This document shows, piece after piece, positions 17,109 through 27,123 of a stretch of DNA of 64,000 nt. The position numbers and the translations under genes are program-made. Position 1 is the stretch's first letter, and every line of letters begins with the position of its first letter. The stretch is from Arthrobacter sp. ATA002 (GTDB taxonomy: Bacteria; Actinomycetota; Actinomycetes; Actinomycetales; Micrococcaceae), in the NCBI RefSeq assembly GCF_026898095.1, contig NZ_CP114015.1, positions 2,976,001 to 3,040,000 on the forward strand. The letters run 5' to 3'. Under the pieces are notes generated by a model that did no database searches, was not told the DNA's origin, and saw nothing but the letters and a program-made list of their open reading frames with translations.

Positions 17109-17140
17109 CCCCGGGCAGCGCCAGGCCACCCGGGCCGCCC

Positions 17141-20100
17141 CTACTCTTTGAACACCGCGTCGACGACCTGCTGCGCCCAGGCCAGGATCTCGGCGTCGAC
17201 CAGGTCCCGTCCGCCAATCCGGGCGGTCTTAGGCTTGGGCACCAGCACCGCATTCAGCGCCGGCTTGATTTGGGCCCCGGGGTACATCCGCTGCAGGCGC
17301 ATGGTGCGGGATTCGGGCAGGTCCGCGGGAGCGAACTTGATGAAGTTCCCCTGCAGCGCCACGTCGGTCAGGCCTGCTTCGCGCGCATTGACCCGGAAGC
17401 GGGCCACCTCAATCAGGTTCTTCACGGCCTGCGGCGGCTCGCCGTACCGGTCCACCAGTTCCTCCAGGACCTCGTCGATCCCCTCGTATGTGACGGCCGA
17501 GGCCAGCTTGCGGTAGGCCTCCAGCCGCAGCCGCTCCCCCGGGACGTAGTCATGCGGCAGATGCGCGTTGACCGGCAGCTCAATCTTCATTTCCGCGGCC
17601 TTCTCCTCGGCCTCGCCGCGGTAGTCCGCCACGGCTTCGCCGACCAGCCGGATGTACAGGTCGAAACCGACGCCGGCAATGTGCCCGGACTGCTCCCCGC
17701 CGAGCAGGTTGCCCGCACCGCGGATTTCCAGGTCCTTCATCGCCAGCTGCATGCCCGCGCCGAGTTCGTTGTGCGTGGCCACTGCCTTGAGCCGTTCCAG
17801 CGCCACCTCGCCCAGTGGCTTCTCCGACGGGTACAGGAAGTACGCGTAGGCGCGCTCCCGGCCGCGGCCCACCCGGCCGCGCAGCTGGTGCAGCTGGGAC
17901 AGACCGAAGTGGTCGGCCCGGTCCACGATCAGCGTGTTGGCATTGGAAATGTCCAAGCCGGTCTCGATGATGGTGGTGCACACCAGCACGTCAAAGCGCT
18001 TTTCCCAGAAGTCCACGATGATCTGCTCGAGCTTGGATTCGCTCATCTGCCCGTGCGCGACGGCGATGCGCGCCTCCGGCACCAGCTCCTGCAGGTGCGC
18101 GGCGGTGCGGTCGATGGAGGAGACCCGGTTGTGCACGAAGAACACCTGGCCTTCGCGCATGAGTTCACGGCGGATCGCGGCGGAGGCCTGCTTGTCCGTG
18201 TATGGGCCCACATAGGTCAGCACCGGATGCCGTTCCTCCGGCGGGGTGGCCAGCGTGGAGGTTTCCCGGATCCCGGTCAGCGACATTTCCAGGGTGCGCG
18301 GAATGGGAGTGGCGCTCATGGCCAGGACGTCCACGTTGGTGCGCATCTTCTTCAGCGCTTCCTTGTGCTCGACGCCGAAACGCTGCTCCTCATCCACGAT
18401 GACCAGGCCCAGATCCTTGAACTGGACCTCCTGCGAGAGCAGCCGGTGCGTGCCAATGACCACGTCCACGGATCCGTTCCTCACACCTTCAACGGTTTCC
18501 TTGGCCTGCTTGGAGGTCTGGAACCGGGACAGCGATTCCACCCGCACGGGGAAGCCGGAGAAGCGTTCGCCGAAGGTTTCCATGTGCTGCTGGGCGAGCA
18601 GCGTGGTGGGCACCAGCACCGCCACCTGCTTGCCGTCCTGCACGGCCTTGAACGCGGCCCGCACCGCGATCTCGGTCTTGCCGTAGCCCACGTCGCCGGA
18701 GACCAGCCGGTCCATGGGGATTTCCTTCTCCATGTCGGCCTTGACCTCGTTGATGGTGGTCAGCTGGTCCGGAGTTTCCACGTACGGGAACGCCTCCTCC
18801 AGCTCACGCTGCCACGGGGTGTCCTTCGCGAAGGAGTGTCCCTTGGATGCCATCCGCGCCGAGTAGAGCCGGATCAGCTCGCCGGCGATCTCCTTGACTG
18901 CCTTGCGGGCCCGGGACTTGGTCTTGGCCCAGTCCGAGCCGCCCATCTTGGACAGCACCGGCGTTTCCCCGCCCACGTAGCGGGTGATCTGGTCCAGCTG
19001 GTCGGTGGGCACGAAGAGCCGGTCGCCGGGACCGCCGCGCTTGGCCGGCGCATATTCCAGCACGAGATATTCGCGCACGGTCTTGCTCGCACCGGCGCCG
19101 GTGGCGCGCTGGATCAGCTCCACGAACTTGCCGACACCGTGCTGTTCATGCACCACGAAGTCGCCTTCGTGCAGCTGCAGGGGGTCGACGGCGTTGCGCC
19201 GCTTGGAGGGCATCTTGCGCATGTCGCGGGTGGAGTAGGCACTGGCCCTGCCCAGCAGGTCGGCCTCGGTCAGCAGCCCGGTCTTGAGTCCGTCGAACAC
19301 GTAGCCGCGGCCGGCGCTGGCGGTGGTGATCGAGATGATGCCGGGCACCGGTTCGGTGTCCACGGAGTCGGTGAGCGACGCCGGAATGTCGTTGTCCTTG
19401 AACAGCTCCGCCAGCCGGGCGGCCGGGCCGGGGCCTTCGGTCACGACGACGACGCGCCAGGCGTCACGCACCCGGGAACCGATGAAGTCCATCATCTCCG
19501 CAACGTCGCCCTGGTAGCCGCGGGGTTCCCGGGCGTTGATGGTCAGGGTGTCGATGTCCAGGACGGTTTCGTCGTCGGGGTTGAATGAGGTGATGGACCA
19601 CCAGCCCACCGAATTCGCCAGGGCGGCGGAACGGGTGTCCGCCAGGGACCGGAAGCTCGCCGCTTCCAAATCCGCGCTGATGCCGGCGGACAGGTCCAGG
19701 GGTGCCGCACCGCCGTCGGACGCGGTGGCCCAGGCGGCGGCGAGGAACTCCTCGTTGGTGGCCGCCAGGTCATGCGCGCGGGACCGGACCTTCTCGGGCT
19801 CCACGATCACGGACAGGGAGCCGGCGGGCAGCTCGCCCATCAGCGGCACCATTTCATCCACCAGCACCGGAGCCAGGGATTCCATCCCTTCCACGGCGAT
19901 GCCGCCGGCGATCTTTTCCAGCATGTCCGCTGCGGCCGGCATCTGGCTCTGCAGCTTCGCCGCGCGGCTCATTACCGAGGAGGTGATCAGGATTTCCCGG
20001 CAGGGCGGGGCATACAGCTCGGTGGGATGCGTGATGTGCGGGCCGGTGAGGGTGCGCTGGTCGGCGACGGCGAACCAGCGCATCGAGTCGACCTCGTCGC

Positions 20101-20773
20101 CGAAGAAGTCGATCCGGACCGGATGGTCCTCGGTGGGCGGAAAAACATCCAGGATGCCGCCGCGCACGGCAAACTCGCCGCGGTGCGAGACCATGTCCAC
20201 CCGCGCGTAGGCCGCTTCCGAGAGCTGCTTGACGACGGCGTCGAACTGGCGCTCTTCCCCCACCTTCAAGGAGACCGGCCGCAGGTCACCCAGCCCGGCC
20301 ACCAGCGGCTGCACGACGGCGCGCACCGGCGCCACGATGACGGAGATCGGCTGCCTTTCGGGATGGGCGAGCCGGCGCAGCACCGACAGGCGCCGCCCCA
20401 CGGTGTCCGAGCGCGGGGAGAGGCGCTCGTGCGGCAGGGTCTCCCAGGACGGGAACTCCTCGATGCCGGCCAGCGGCAGGTAGGAGCGCAGGGCCGCGGC
20501 CAGGTCCTCGGCCTCGCGGCCCGTCGCCGTAACGGCGAGCACCACGGGAGGCGCGGCGGCGGCCGTGCCTGTACCGGCGCCGTCGTCCGCGCTGTCCTTG
20601 GCCGCTTCGGCGAGCCCGTCGACCATTTCCGCCAGCAGTGCCGCCCGCATGCCCTGCGGGGCGCCGATCTGCAGATCCTCGCTGCGCCGGTCGGGGGTGC
20701 GCGACGCGAGGGTTCGCACCCGTGCGTAGGACGGGTCTTCGGCCAATGCGGCGCGCAGTCCGTTCAGGCTCAT
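17141..20773 (-). CDS. mfd: Transcription-repair coupling factor
   Basis: The 1210-residue ATPase removes RNA polymerase stalled at lesions and recruits UvrA. In order it has an N-terminal UvrB-like module (residues 1-400), the RNA-polymerase interaction domain around LHEGDFVVHEQHGVGKF and then the helicase core. The core carries Walker A GDVGYGKTEIAVRAAF, the DEEQRFG box, SATPIPRTLEMSL (motif III) and RGRVGRGRERAYAYF (motif VI). The C-terminal TRCF domain that masks the UvrA site follows. Length and motifs are complete with no frameshift. It starts at ATG 20773 with GGAGA upstream. Long antisense frames on the plus strand are coding shadows. Confidence 0.96.
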   Translation of the reverse strand: MSLNGLRAALAEDPSYARVRTLASRTPDRRSEDLQIGAPQGMRAALLAEMVDGLAEAAKDSADDGAGTGTAAAAPPVVLAVTATGREAEDLAAALRSYLPLAGIEEFPSWETLPHERLSPRSDTVGRRLSVLRRLAHPERQPISVIVAPVRAVVQPLVAGLGDLRPVSLKVGEERQFDAVVKQLSEAAYARVDMVSHRGEFAVRGGILDVFPPTEDHPVRIDFFGDEVDSMRWFAVADQRTLTGPHITHPTELYAPPCREILITSSVMSRAAKLQSQMPAAADMLEKIAGGIAVEGMESLAPVLVDEMVPLMGELPAGSLSVIVEPEKVRSRAHDLAATNEEFLAAAWATASDGGAAPLDLSAGISADLEAASFRSLADTRSAALANSVGWWSITSFNPDDETVLDIDTLTINAREPRGYQGDVAEMMDFIGSRVRDAWRVVVVTEGPGPAARLAELFKDNDIPASLTDSVDTEPVPGIISITTASAGRGYVFDGLKTGLLTEADLLGRASAYSTRDMRKMPSKRRNAVDPLQLHEGDFVVHEQHGVGKFVELIQRATGAGASKTVREYLVLEYAPAKRGGPGDRLFVPTDQLDQITRYVGGETPVLSKMGGSDWAKTKSRARKAVKEIAGELIRLYSARMASKGHSFAKDTPWQRELEEAFPYVETPDQLTTINEVKADMEKEIPMDRLVSGDVGYGKTEIAVRAAFKAVQDGKQVAVLVPTTLLAQQHMETFGERFSGFPVRVESLSRFQTSKQAKETVEGVRNGSVDVVIGTHRLLSQEVQFKDLGLVIVDEEQRFGVEHKEALKKMRTNVDVLAMSATPIPRTLEMSLTGIRETSTLATPPEERHPVLTYVGPYTDKQASAAIRRELMREGQVFFVHNRVSSIDRTAAHLQELVPEARIAVAHGQMSESKLEQIIVDFWEKRFDVLVCTTIIETGLDISNANTLIVDRADHFGLSQLHQLRGRVGRGRERAYAYFLYPSEKPLGEVALERLKAVATHNELGAGMQLAMKDLEIRGAGNLLGGEQSGHIAGVGFDLYIRLVGEAVADYRGEAEEKAAEMKIELPVNAHLPHDYVPGERLRLEAYRKLASAVTYEGIDEVLEELVDRYGEPPQAVKNLIEVARFRVNAREAGLTDVALQGNFIKFAPADLPESRTMRLQRMYPGAQIKPALNAVLVPKPKTARIGGRDLVDAEILAWAQQVVDAVFKE

Positions 20774-20964
20774 GGGCAGGGGCTCTCCTTGGCTGTGGCG
20801 GTGCAGCTGGGGGCGGCTGTACCGGGAATGAGGCTAAGCAACGCAAATACCCGAAGTTCGCTAAGGAACCCCGGGGCTTTTCCTCCAGACTACCTGCTGC
20901 GCGGGGGCGAAAAACGCCCCGTCCGCTGCGGGCTGATGCCGTTCCTCGACACCGGCCACCGCGA

Positions 20965-21052
20965 CCCGCCGAGAGTAGAGATCCTGCCGGCCAGCCCCGC
21001 CGAGTGTAGACTCCCGCCGGCCCGACCCGCCGAGTGTAGAGCTCCCGCCGGA
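20965..21052. repeat. Three imperfect tandem copies of CCCGCCGAGNGTAGA...CCGCCGG
   Basis: The unit CCCGCCGAGAGTAGAGATCC..., then CCCGCCGAGTGTAGACTCCC..., then CCCGCCGAGTGTAGAGCTCC recurs at about 30-bp steps upstream of mfd. Further on, CGACGATGCCTTCCC is duplicated near 21159 and 21180, and TTCACCGCTGC near 21276-21300. The 537-base gap 20774-21310 contains no gene that I can support, only these repeats. Confidence 0.7.
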
Positions 21053-21310
21053 ATAACCGTCCCGGGGTTGCATGTGCCCGACAATGGATCCGCCCAAGCG
21101 GCATCATTGCGACACTCGATGAGGAGGCGACCTACGCTCGGCGCCGACCAGACACACGACGATGCCTTCCCAGACACCCGACGATGCCTTCCCTGACAAA
21201 CGAAAGGCGGAAAGCCGCGTGAACGGCCTTCCGCCTCCCCCTGACACCGGGCTACACGATCCCAGGGCCCCTTTACTTCACCGCTGCTTCACCGCTGCTT
21301 CGGCGCTGCG

Positions 21311-23037
21311 TTACTTCAGCGCCTCATCACCGCGGAACTCGAGTTCGACGCCGGCCGGTGCCAGGCGCCGCGCCTGAACATCGGCACCGCCGCGCAGGTC
21401 CGCTTCCGTGCGGGCGAAGGTCAGCACGGCGTGGGCCACGGCGTCGGACATTTGATCCAGCCCCCGGCGGTTGATGTTCCCCAGGTCGTCGCACTCCTGG
21501 TGGTAGCAGGGATCATAGGCTTCCCCCGCAGTGCCGCCAAAGACCGCCGCTTCCTCCTCAGTCTTCAGGCCCTCGGCGCCGGAGAACAGGCCGCCGGCCG
21601 GAATGTCGTTGGATATAAACGCCGAGTAGTCCGACCGCCCGCTGAACTCGGTGGGGGCCGAGGCCAGATCCTGCCCGGCAAAGTACTCCTCGAAGACCCC
21701 CTCAATCTCGTCCGATCCCGTCGGCCGTGGAGCGGTGCTTTCAGGGAACGCAGATCCGTCGCCGTCGTACACAAAGCGGACCAGGTTCGGCGAGCCCAGC
21801 ATGTCAAAGTTCAAATTCGCCAGGGTGCCGGCCAGCCCGGCTTTATCGAGCTGCGAGACATAGTAATTCGACCCCTGCAGTCCGTCCTCCTCTCCGCTCC
21901 AGAACGCGAAGCGGACCCGGTTCTGCAGTGGATTCTTTTTAGTCGTTTTGGCCAGCTGGACTGCGGTCTCCAGGACGGCCGCGCTGCCGCTGCCGTTGTC
22001 GTTGATTCCGGGGCCTTCCGGCACGGAATCCAAATGGGCGCCGACGACGACGGTGCGGTCAGCGGCTCCCGTGCGAGTGTCGGCCAAGATGTTGAATGAG
22101 TTGATGGTCTGCACGGCCGATTCGACGGTGATCCGCAGCACCGCGTCCTCGGTCCCGGCAAGAGCCTCCCCCAGCGCAAAAGTAACGCCGACGGCGGGGA
22201 TCGCGGACAGTTCGGTGCCCAGGGTGCCGTTGACCAGCCCGGTGCGGTCATCGTTGGGAGCGTCGTTGCCCTGGTTGAAGATGACGACGCCGGTGGCTCC
22301 GGCCGCGGCAGCATTGCTCACCTTCAGGCCAAAGTCGCAGGTGCCGCGCTGAATCAGGGCAATGTCACCGGCGGCAAAACCGGTGAAGTCCGCGGCCTCG
22401 CAGCCCGAGGTGCTGGCCCGGTCTCCGGTGAGGTTAATGTCCACCGCCGTGACTGCGGCGGTTACGTCACCCGGCCCCGAGTAGCTCATGGTCGTGAACT
22501 CCGTGCCGGCCGTGTAGGTGGTGGGCACGGGGGAGATCTGGGCCAGGCCTTCGCTGATCAGTTCAAACTGGTCATAGGAGAAAGCCTGCCGGACCGGTTC
22601 GTATCCGGCTCGGCGAAGCTCGCCCTCGATGTACTGGGCGGAGGCTTCATACCCGGATGTGCCGGCAGCGCGGTTTCCTTCGTTGGCATCGGCCGCGTCC
22701 TGGAGCCCTTCCAAATGGTCAAAGACGTTCTTGAGCGTGACCTGCGAGCGCAGCTTCTCGCTTTCGTCCGCAACCGGTTTGCCCGGTTTTCCGGGACCCG
22801 GCTTGCCGGGCTTTCCCGGGGAGGGTTTGCCGGGCTTGCCGGGATGGTGCCCCTTTCCCCGTCAACGGTGGTCCCGTCAACAGTGGTCCCGTCGACGGGG
22901 GTGCCGGTGGCTCCGGCGGCGCCAGTGCCGGCACCACCGCCGTCGGTCTCAGCGGCGAACACCGGCCCGGCCATGCCTGCGGTGAGGACAACCGTGGCTG
23001 CGAGCGCAACCCCGCGGATAACTTGTGGTGTTTTCAT
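21311..23037 (-). CDS. Secreted M28-family aminopeptidase with PA domain, one frameshift
   Basis: The corrected preprotein (about 575 residues) starts with a Sec signal peptide ending GPVFAAE. A low-complexity VDGTT repeat and a PGKPGKPSPGKPGKPGPGKP-type linker follow, then a PA insert domain (GDIALIQRGTCDFGLKVSNA) and the M28 catalytic core. Zinc ligands are visible in GAHLDSVPEGPGINDNGSG, FWSGEEDGLQGS and YHQECDDL, so it should be an active extracellular zinc aminopeptidase. One base is missing in the C-run at 22850-22853; restoring it fuses signal peptide and enzyme. SD GAGGGGAAG precedes the ATG at 23037. It diverges from the lipoprotein gene. Confidence 0.88.
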
Positions 23038-23427
23038 GCTTCCCCTCATAAGTGCCAGTAAATGATCGCCGGCGGCCCTCCCCCCGCAGCAGCCGTGCCG
23101 CAGACGGTAGGACACGCGGCCTCCGACTGACAGCGAGGACCCGGCAATCGGCCGCAGTTGGCAACAATTCCCGCCCGGCGCCGTCGTGCGTGTTCCCACC
23201 GGTGCCCCCGCACGCTAGGGTGAAGGGTTTGCCGCGCCGGACAGCGCGAACAGCGGCAGGCGCAGGCGCGCAGGTGAACAGCCGCGGGGCCGCTCGCGCC
23301 GCCCCGGGGTGTGGCGAAGGCGCGCAAAACGCGGGCGAATCATGGATTTTCATTCCGTGCCCTGCCACGCTGGAAAGGCACGGGCACACACCGAGCTGCA
23401 GACTCCTCGCCACGTAAGGATTGCCCC
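23038..23427. other. Intergenic region between divergent peptidase and lipoprotein genes
   Basis: About 390 bases with no convincing gene. A 121-codon plus-strand frame is arginine/proline-rich and looks like a GC artefact. The region must hold both divergent promoters, but I cannot identify clear -10/-35 boxes. Confidence 0.5.
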
Positions 23428-24126
23428 ATGGCACGCAAAATTCTTCTGCTGATTTCCGCGCTGACCCTCTCGCTTCTGGCCCTGACAGGCTGCAACATGG
23501 ACAACGAATCCGGCGGCGACTCGTACTCGGCCGACAATGAGGAGTCGAGCCCCACCGCAACCCCGGGCCGGGACACTGCCGCTGCCTGCGACTCCGCGTC
23601 GCCGGGCAGCTCCGCGCAGGAAAGCTGCGAGGCGCAGGGCGTGCCGGGAGTCACCGAGAATCCCGACCGCTGCGGTTCCACCACCCCCAGCCCCATTGCC
23701 AGCGGCATCGTCCAGGGCACGTTCGGCCCGTACTGCGACAACGCCATCGCCAACACCTATGACGACGACGCGGTGCCCGACGGCGCGGACACCACCATCA
23801 CGGTCTCCGAAACCGCTGCGGACAGCACCCTGGAGATGATCGCCGAGGGCTTCGCGCCCAACACCCAATTCATCGTCACCCTGCATGACAGCCTGTGCGG
23901 GGCGGAACCGGCGGATGCGGGTCCGGAATACACGGACGACCAAAGTTCGCAGTCGCAAAACTTGGTGCTGGACTTCACCACGGACGACGGCGGCAACTCC
24001 ACCGCGAGCGTGACCGTGCCCTGGCTGCTGCCCGACGACGGTATCGGCCGCTCCCTGCTCCTCAACGCCGGCCCCGGCGGGGACAGCGTGAATCAGGCCG
24101 TGGCCTGCGTCAACCTGGAACGGTAG
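23428..24126 (+). CDS. Secreted lipoprotein with SodC-like C-terminal domain
   Basis: A 232-residue protein with a lipoprotein signal (LALTLSLLALTGC, lipobox LTGC, cysteine about residue 20). A Ser/Asp/Glu-rich spacer follows, then a beta-rich domain. The stretch FIVTLHDSLCGAEPADAGPE resembles the metal-loop region of Cu-Zn superoxide dismutase-like proteins, but the histidine ligands seem mostly missing, so activity is doubtful. It is anchored on the outer face of the membrane. The SD is weak (GTAAGGA). It stands alone. The SodC-like reading is tentative. Confidence 0.6.
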   Translation: MARKILLLISALTLSLLALTGCNMDNESGGDSYSADNEESSPTATPGRDTAAACDSASPGSSAQESCEAQGVPGVTENPDRCGSTTPSPIASGIVQGTFGPYCDNAIANTYDDDAVPDGADTTITVSETAADSTLEMIAEGFAPNTQFIVTLHDSLCGAEPADAGPEYTDDQSSQSQNLVLDFTTDDGGNSTASVTVPWLLPDDGIGRSLLLNAGPGGDSVNQAVACVNLER

Positions 24127-24305
24127 GGCGCGACGGCGGGAACCGGCCCGCCGTACGGAGGACCGACGGTGGACTGCCGGCCGCCCGGTCCGCCGGCGTT
24201 TCGGAACCGGGGGCCGCCGCAGATTAGGATGTTTCTGGGCCGGTGGGAGCCGTGCGCTTTTTAGCGCGGACCGCCGGCAAGACCGCATACCTATCTGGAG
24301 GACCC

Positions 24306-24809
24306 ATGGCGCTGAACGCCTCGACCACCCTGCCCCACGACGTCCGCACGGTTACTGACACGTTCGCGAACGAGGATTTCCTGCGCCACATCAGCGAGCA
24401 CGTGGGCGGCTCCCTGGTCTCGGTGACCGTGGACGGCAACACTGCCGGTGCGTTTGTCCTCACCGCCGTGCGCAACCTGCCCACCGACCGGCTGCCCGAC
24501 ATCGCCAAGAAGTTTGTCGGCGCCACGCTGACCGTCACGCAGAAGGAAACCTGGGCGGCACCGGCTGCCGACGGTTCCCAGGACGCCGCCGTGGAGCTTT
24601 CCGTGGGCGGCGTGCCGCTGAAGGTCAACGCCTCGCAGCGCCTGGTCGCCGTGGCCGAAGGCACCCGCGTGGATGTGGACGGCAAGGTGAGCTCGTCCAT
24701 TCCGTTCCTGGGCGACAAGATCGCCAAGCAGGCCGAGCCGATGATCGGCAAGGCCCTGACCATCCAGGCCGGCCAGGCCGGCAAGTGGATCGAAAGCCGC
24801 AAGGCCTGA
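24306..24809 (+). CDS. DUF2505 domain protein
   Basis: A 167-residue protein matching the DUF2505 pattern as I know it: an N-terminal TFANEDFLRHISEHVGG segment and a C-terminal helix after IPFLGDKIAKQAEPMIGKAL. This is a START/SRPBCC-like fold of unknown ligand, widespread in actinobacteria. No signal peptide is seen. SD TGGAGGACCC precedes the ATG. Upstream the gap 24127-24305 contains a TTAGGAT -10-like box near 24225 and a small hairpin GCGCTTTTTAGCGC. The next gene starts three bases after its stop, so the two form an operon. Confidence 0.8.
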   Translation: MALNASTTLPHDVRTVTDTFANEDFLRHISEHVGGSLVSVTVDGNTAGAFVLTAVRNLPTDRLPDIAKKFVGATLTVTQKETWAAPAADGSQDAAVELSVGGVPLKVNASQRLVAVAEGTRVDVDGKVSSSIPFLGDKIAKQAEPMIGKALTIQAGQAGKWIESRKA

Positions 24810-24812
24810 TCC

Positions 24813-25045
24813 GTGGATAACGGTATTGTCCTGCCCACCGCACTCGCGGTCATCCTCATCATCGGCGGCCTGTGGTCCCTGATTGTGTGGCCGCCGTACC
24901 TGATCGAGGCCTACAAGAGCCCCAAGGCCCGGGATGAAAAGGGGCACCCACCCGGTACCTGACCGTCAACATGATGAAGGCCAGCACCTCCATGATCTTC
25001 GGATTGGTCACCATCATTGTCGGTTTCCGGGGACTCATGGGCTAA
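24813..25045 (+). CDS. SCO4848-family small membrane protein, one frameshift
   Basis: The corrected product is about 77 residues. It has a membrane helix TALAVILIIGGLWSLIVWPP, then an amphipathic segment YLIEAYKSPKARDEKGAPTR, then a second helix SMIFGLVTIIVGFRGLMG. This is the layout of the SCO4848 family. As sequenced, the frame stops early because one G is missing in the run 24941-24944; restoring it adds the second helix and a proper stop. It starts at a GTG three bases after the DUF2505 gene. Confidence 0.72.
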
Positions 25046-25100
25046 AACCCCGCCCCCGGTGCCAGAATGCGGATAACCCGTTTTCTGCAAGAGGAGTCCG

Positions 25101-26501
25101 ATGGCACCGGAGCAGCAGCACTCCCCCAACGACGACGGCGGCGGGCCCGTCCCGCCCGCGGCTTCCGGCAGCACCGTCCTGGGCCGCGGCAGCTATCCGG
25201 AAGCCCTGCGCATCGGCGAGATCCTGCGCAAGGAAACGGTCGGCGGGATCCTGCTGCTGATCGCCACGGTGGCGGCGCTGATCTGGGCCAACTCACCGGC
25301 GTCGGGCTCCTACTTCGCTATCCGCGACTTTGAGTTCGGGTACGAGCCCTGGCACCTGTACCTCAGCGTCGGCGAGTGGGCCGCTGACGGGCTACTCGCC
25401 GTCTTCTTCTTCCTGGTGGGTCTGGAGCTCAAGCGCGAGTTTGTCGCCGGGGACCTGCGCCAGTTCAGCAAGGCGATCGTGCCGGTGGCCGCGGCGGCCG
25501 GCGGCGTCGTCGTGCCCGCGGCGATCTACGCCGTGATCAATGTGGCCACCGGCTCCGACGGGCTGCGCGGCTGGGCCATCCCCACCGCCACCGACATTGC
25601 GTTTGCCCTGGCCGTGCTGGCTGTGATCAGCTCGCACCTGCCTTCGGCGCTGCGGATCTTCCTGCTGACCCTGGCCGTGGTGGATGACCTCATTGCCATC
25701 ACCATCATTGCGTTCTTCTACTCCGAAGACGTGCACCTGCTCTATCTGCTGATCATGCTGGCCCCGCTGGCCCTGTTCCTGTATCTGGCGCAGACCAAGC
25801 GGCGGTTCTTCGGTACCCGTCCCGCGGCCGCCTGGCTGATCCTGCTGCCGATCGGGGTGGCGGTGTGGGCGCTGATGCACGCGTCCGGTGTGCATGCCAC
25901 GGTGGCCGGGGTGCTGCTGGGCTTCTGCATTCCGGTGCTGCGCCGCGGCCCGGACGGCAAGCCGGTGCAGCCGGAACCGGGCAGGCCCGGGCTCGCGGAG
26001 ATTTTCGAGCACCGGTTCCGGCCGCTGTCCGCCGGGTTTGCGGTGCCGGTGTTCGCGTTCTTTTCCGCCGGCGTCGCGATCGGCGGAGTGAGCGGGCTGG
26101 GCTCCGCGCTGACCGACCCGGTGGCGCTGGGCATCCTGGCCGGGCTGGTGGCCGGCAAGCCGCTGGGCATTCTGGCGACCACCTGGCTCATCACCGCCGC
26201 CACCCGGGCCCGGCTGGATGCCACCGTGAAGTGGATTGACCTGCTCGGCATCGGGATCCTGGCCGGGATCGGCTTCACCGTGTCGCTGCTGGTCAATGAC
26301 CTGAGCTTCGATCCCGGGACTGAGCACAACGACCACGCCAAGGTCGCCATTCTGGCTGCGTCGGTCACGGCCGCCGTGCTGGCGTCCATCCTGCTGCGGA
26401 TCCGCAACCGGCATTACCGGACGGTGGAGGAAGAGGAGACCCGGGACGAGGATAGGGACGGGATTCCGGATGTTTATGAGGCCGACGACGGCGGGCGTTA
26501 G
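25101..26501 (+). CDS. nhaA: Na+/H+ antiporter NhaA
   Basis: The 466-residue protein is a typical NhaA, exchanging two H+ for one Na+ (or Li+) for pH and salt homeostasis. Family landmarks are [15 protein letters not shown] in the first helix, [13 protein letters not shown], and [16 protein letters not shown] with the ion-binding aspartate. [17 protein letters not shown] with the helix V-type DD and [12 protein letters not shown] at the end are also present. A ~45-residue N-terminal hydrophilic extension and an acidic C-terminal tail ([16 protein letters not shown]) are actinobacterial additions. SD AGAGGAG precedes the ATG. It converges on the SipW-operon end with only about 20 bases between. 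Confidence 0.95.
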   Translation: MAPEQQHSPNDDGGGPVPPAASGSTVLGRGSYPEALRIGEILRKETVGGILLLIATVAALIWANSPASGSYFAIRDFEFGYEPWHLYLSVGEWAADGLLAVFFFLVGLELKREFVAGDLRQFSKAIVPVAAAAGGVVVPAAIYAVINVATGSDGLRGWAIPTATDIAFALAVLAVISSHLPSALRIFLLTLAVVDDLIAITIIAFFYSEDVHLLYLLIMLAPLALFLYLAQTKRRFFGTRPAAAWLILLPIGVAVWALMHASGVHATVAGVLLGFCIPVLRRGPDGKPVQPEPGRPGLAEIFEHRFRPLSAGFAVPVFAFFSAGVAIGGVSGLGSALTDPVALGILAGLVAGKPLGILATTWLITAATRARLDATVKWIDLLGIGILAGIGFTVSLLVNDLSFDPGTEHNDHAKVAILAASVTAAVLASILLRIRNRHYRTVEEEETRDEDRDGIPDVYEADDGGR

Positions 26502-26520
26502 GTGCCGTCGAGTGCCCTGG

Positions 26521-27123
26521 TCACAATCTGTTGCAGGTGAACGAAGCGTAGTAATAGGCCGAGGCCGGCTGCGGGGCTTGAGAAGCACGGGTCTCGATGT
26601 CCGCTTCCGGAATGAGTTGAAGATTCTGTGTCGGCACAGTCTTGAGATAGGCGGTGGTAACGGTAATCGTCAGTCGCCAATTCCAGTGGAGACTACTCTC
26701 CAGCCCGCCCAACGAGACTAGTCGGACGGCGGCTGCATCCTTCAGAAAATAGGATTTCTTCCCAGCAGGCGATTCGACATCCATAATGACCGCGGCGCCA
26801 CCCGGCAGCGTCGAAGGCCGGGAAGGCTGGGAGATCACGACGTTCGAAAAGAGCGGGACTCCCGACCAACCGCAGGCAGGCCTGCCGCCAAGGACCGGGA
26901 GATCCGCGCGGACCGTGGAGACACTCTGCGCCACGGTGTTCCGCTGCCCCCAGTATGCATACGCCACCGTGCTGCCGATTCCCAGCACCACTGTCAGAAC
27001 AAAAGCAACAGCCGCGGCACGAAAACCGGGCTGGGCGCGCAGGCGTCCGAACCAGCTCCGAGAATCTACTGTCCCGGCACGGTTTTCATCCCCTGGTGCA
27101 GCCCCCAGCTGCTTCTTGCTCAT
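26521..27123 (-). CDS. Single-pass membrane/secreted protein at the end of the SipW operon
   Basis: A 200-residue protein with a basic cytoplasmic N-terminus, one hydrophobic helix (AAAVAFVLTVVLGIGSTVAYAYW) and a beta-rich outer domain. The segment GSTVAYAYW resembles the end of alternate signal peptides in SipW substrates, so it may itself be cleaved by the operon's SipW peptidase. Two cysteines (ACGW and SFTCNRL) could form a disulphide. It overlaps the upstream surface-protein gene by four bases (ATGA). No family is recognised. Confidence 0.65.
   Translation of the reverse strand: MSKKQLGAAPGDENRAGTVDSRSWFGRLRAQPGFRAAAVAFVLTVVLGIGSTVAYAYWGQRNTVAQSVSTVRADLPVLGGRPACGWSGVPLFSNVVISQPSRPSTLPGGAAVIMDVESPAGKKSYFLKDAAAVRLVSLGGLESSLHWNWRLTITVTTAYLKTVPTQNLQLIPEADIETRASQAPQPASAYYYASFTCNRL

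Noticed and set aside
16991..19588. 865-codon plus-strand frame antisense to mfd
   Set aside because: Pure coding shadow: His/Gln/Arg/Gly-rich with no motif, while mfd on the other strand is complete.
23052..23417. 121-codon plus-strand frame between the peptidase and lipoprotein genes
   Set aside because: Arg/Pro/Ala-rich, no SD, no domain; overlaps both promoters and is most likely chance.
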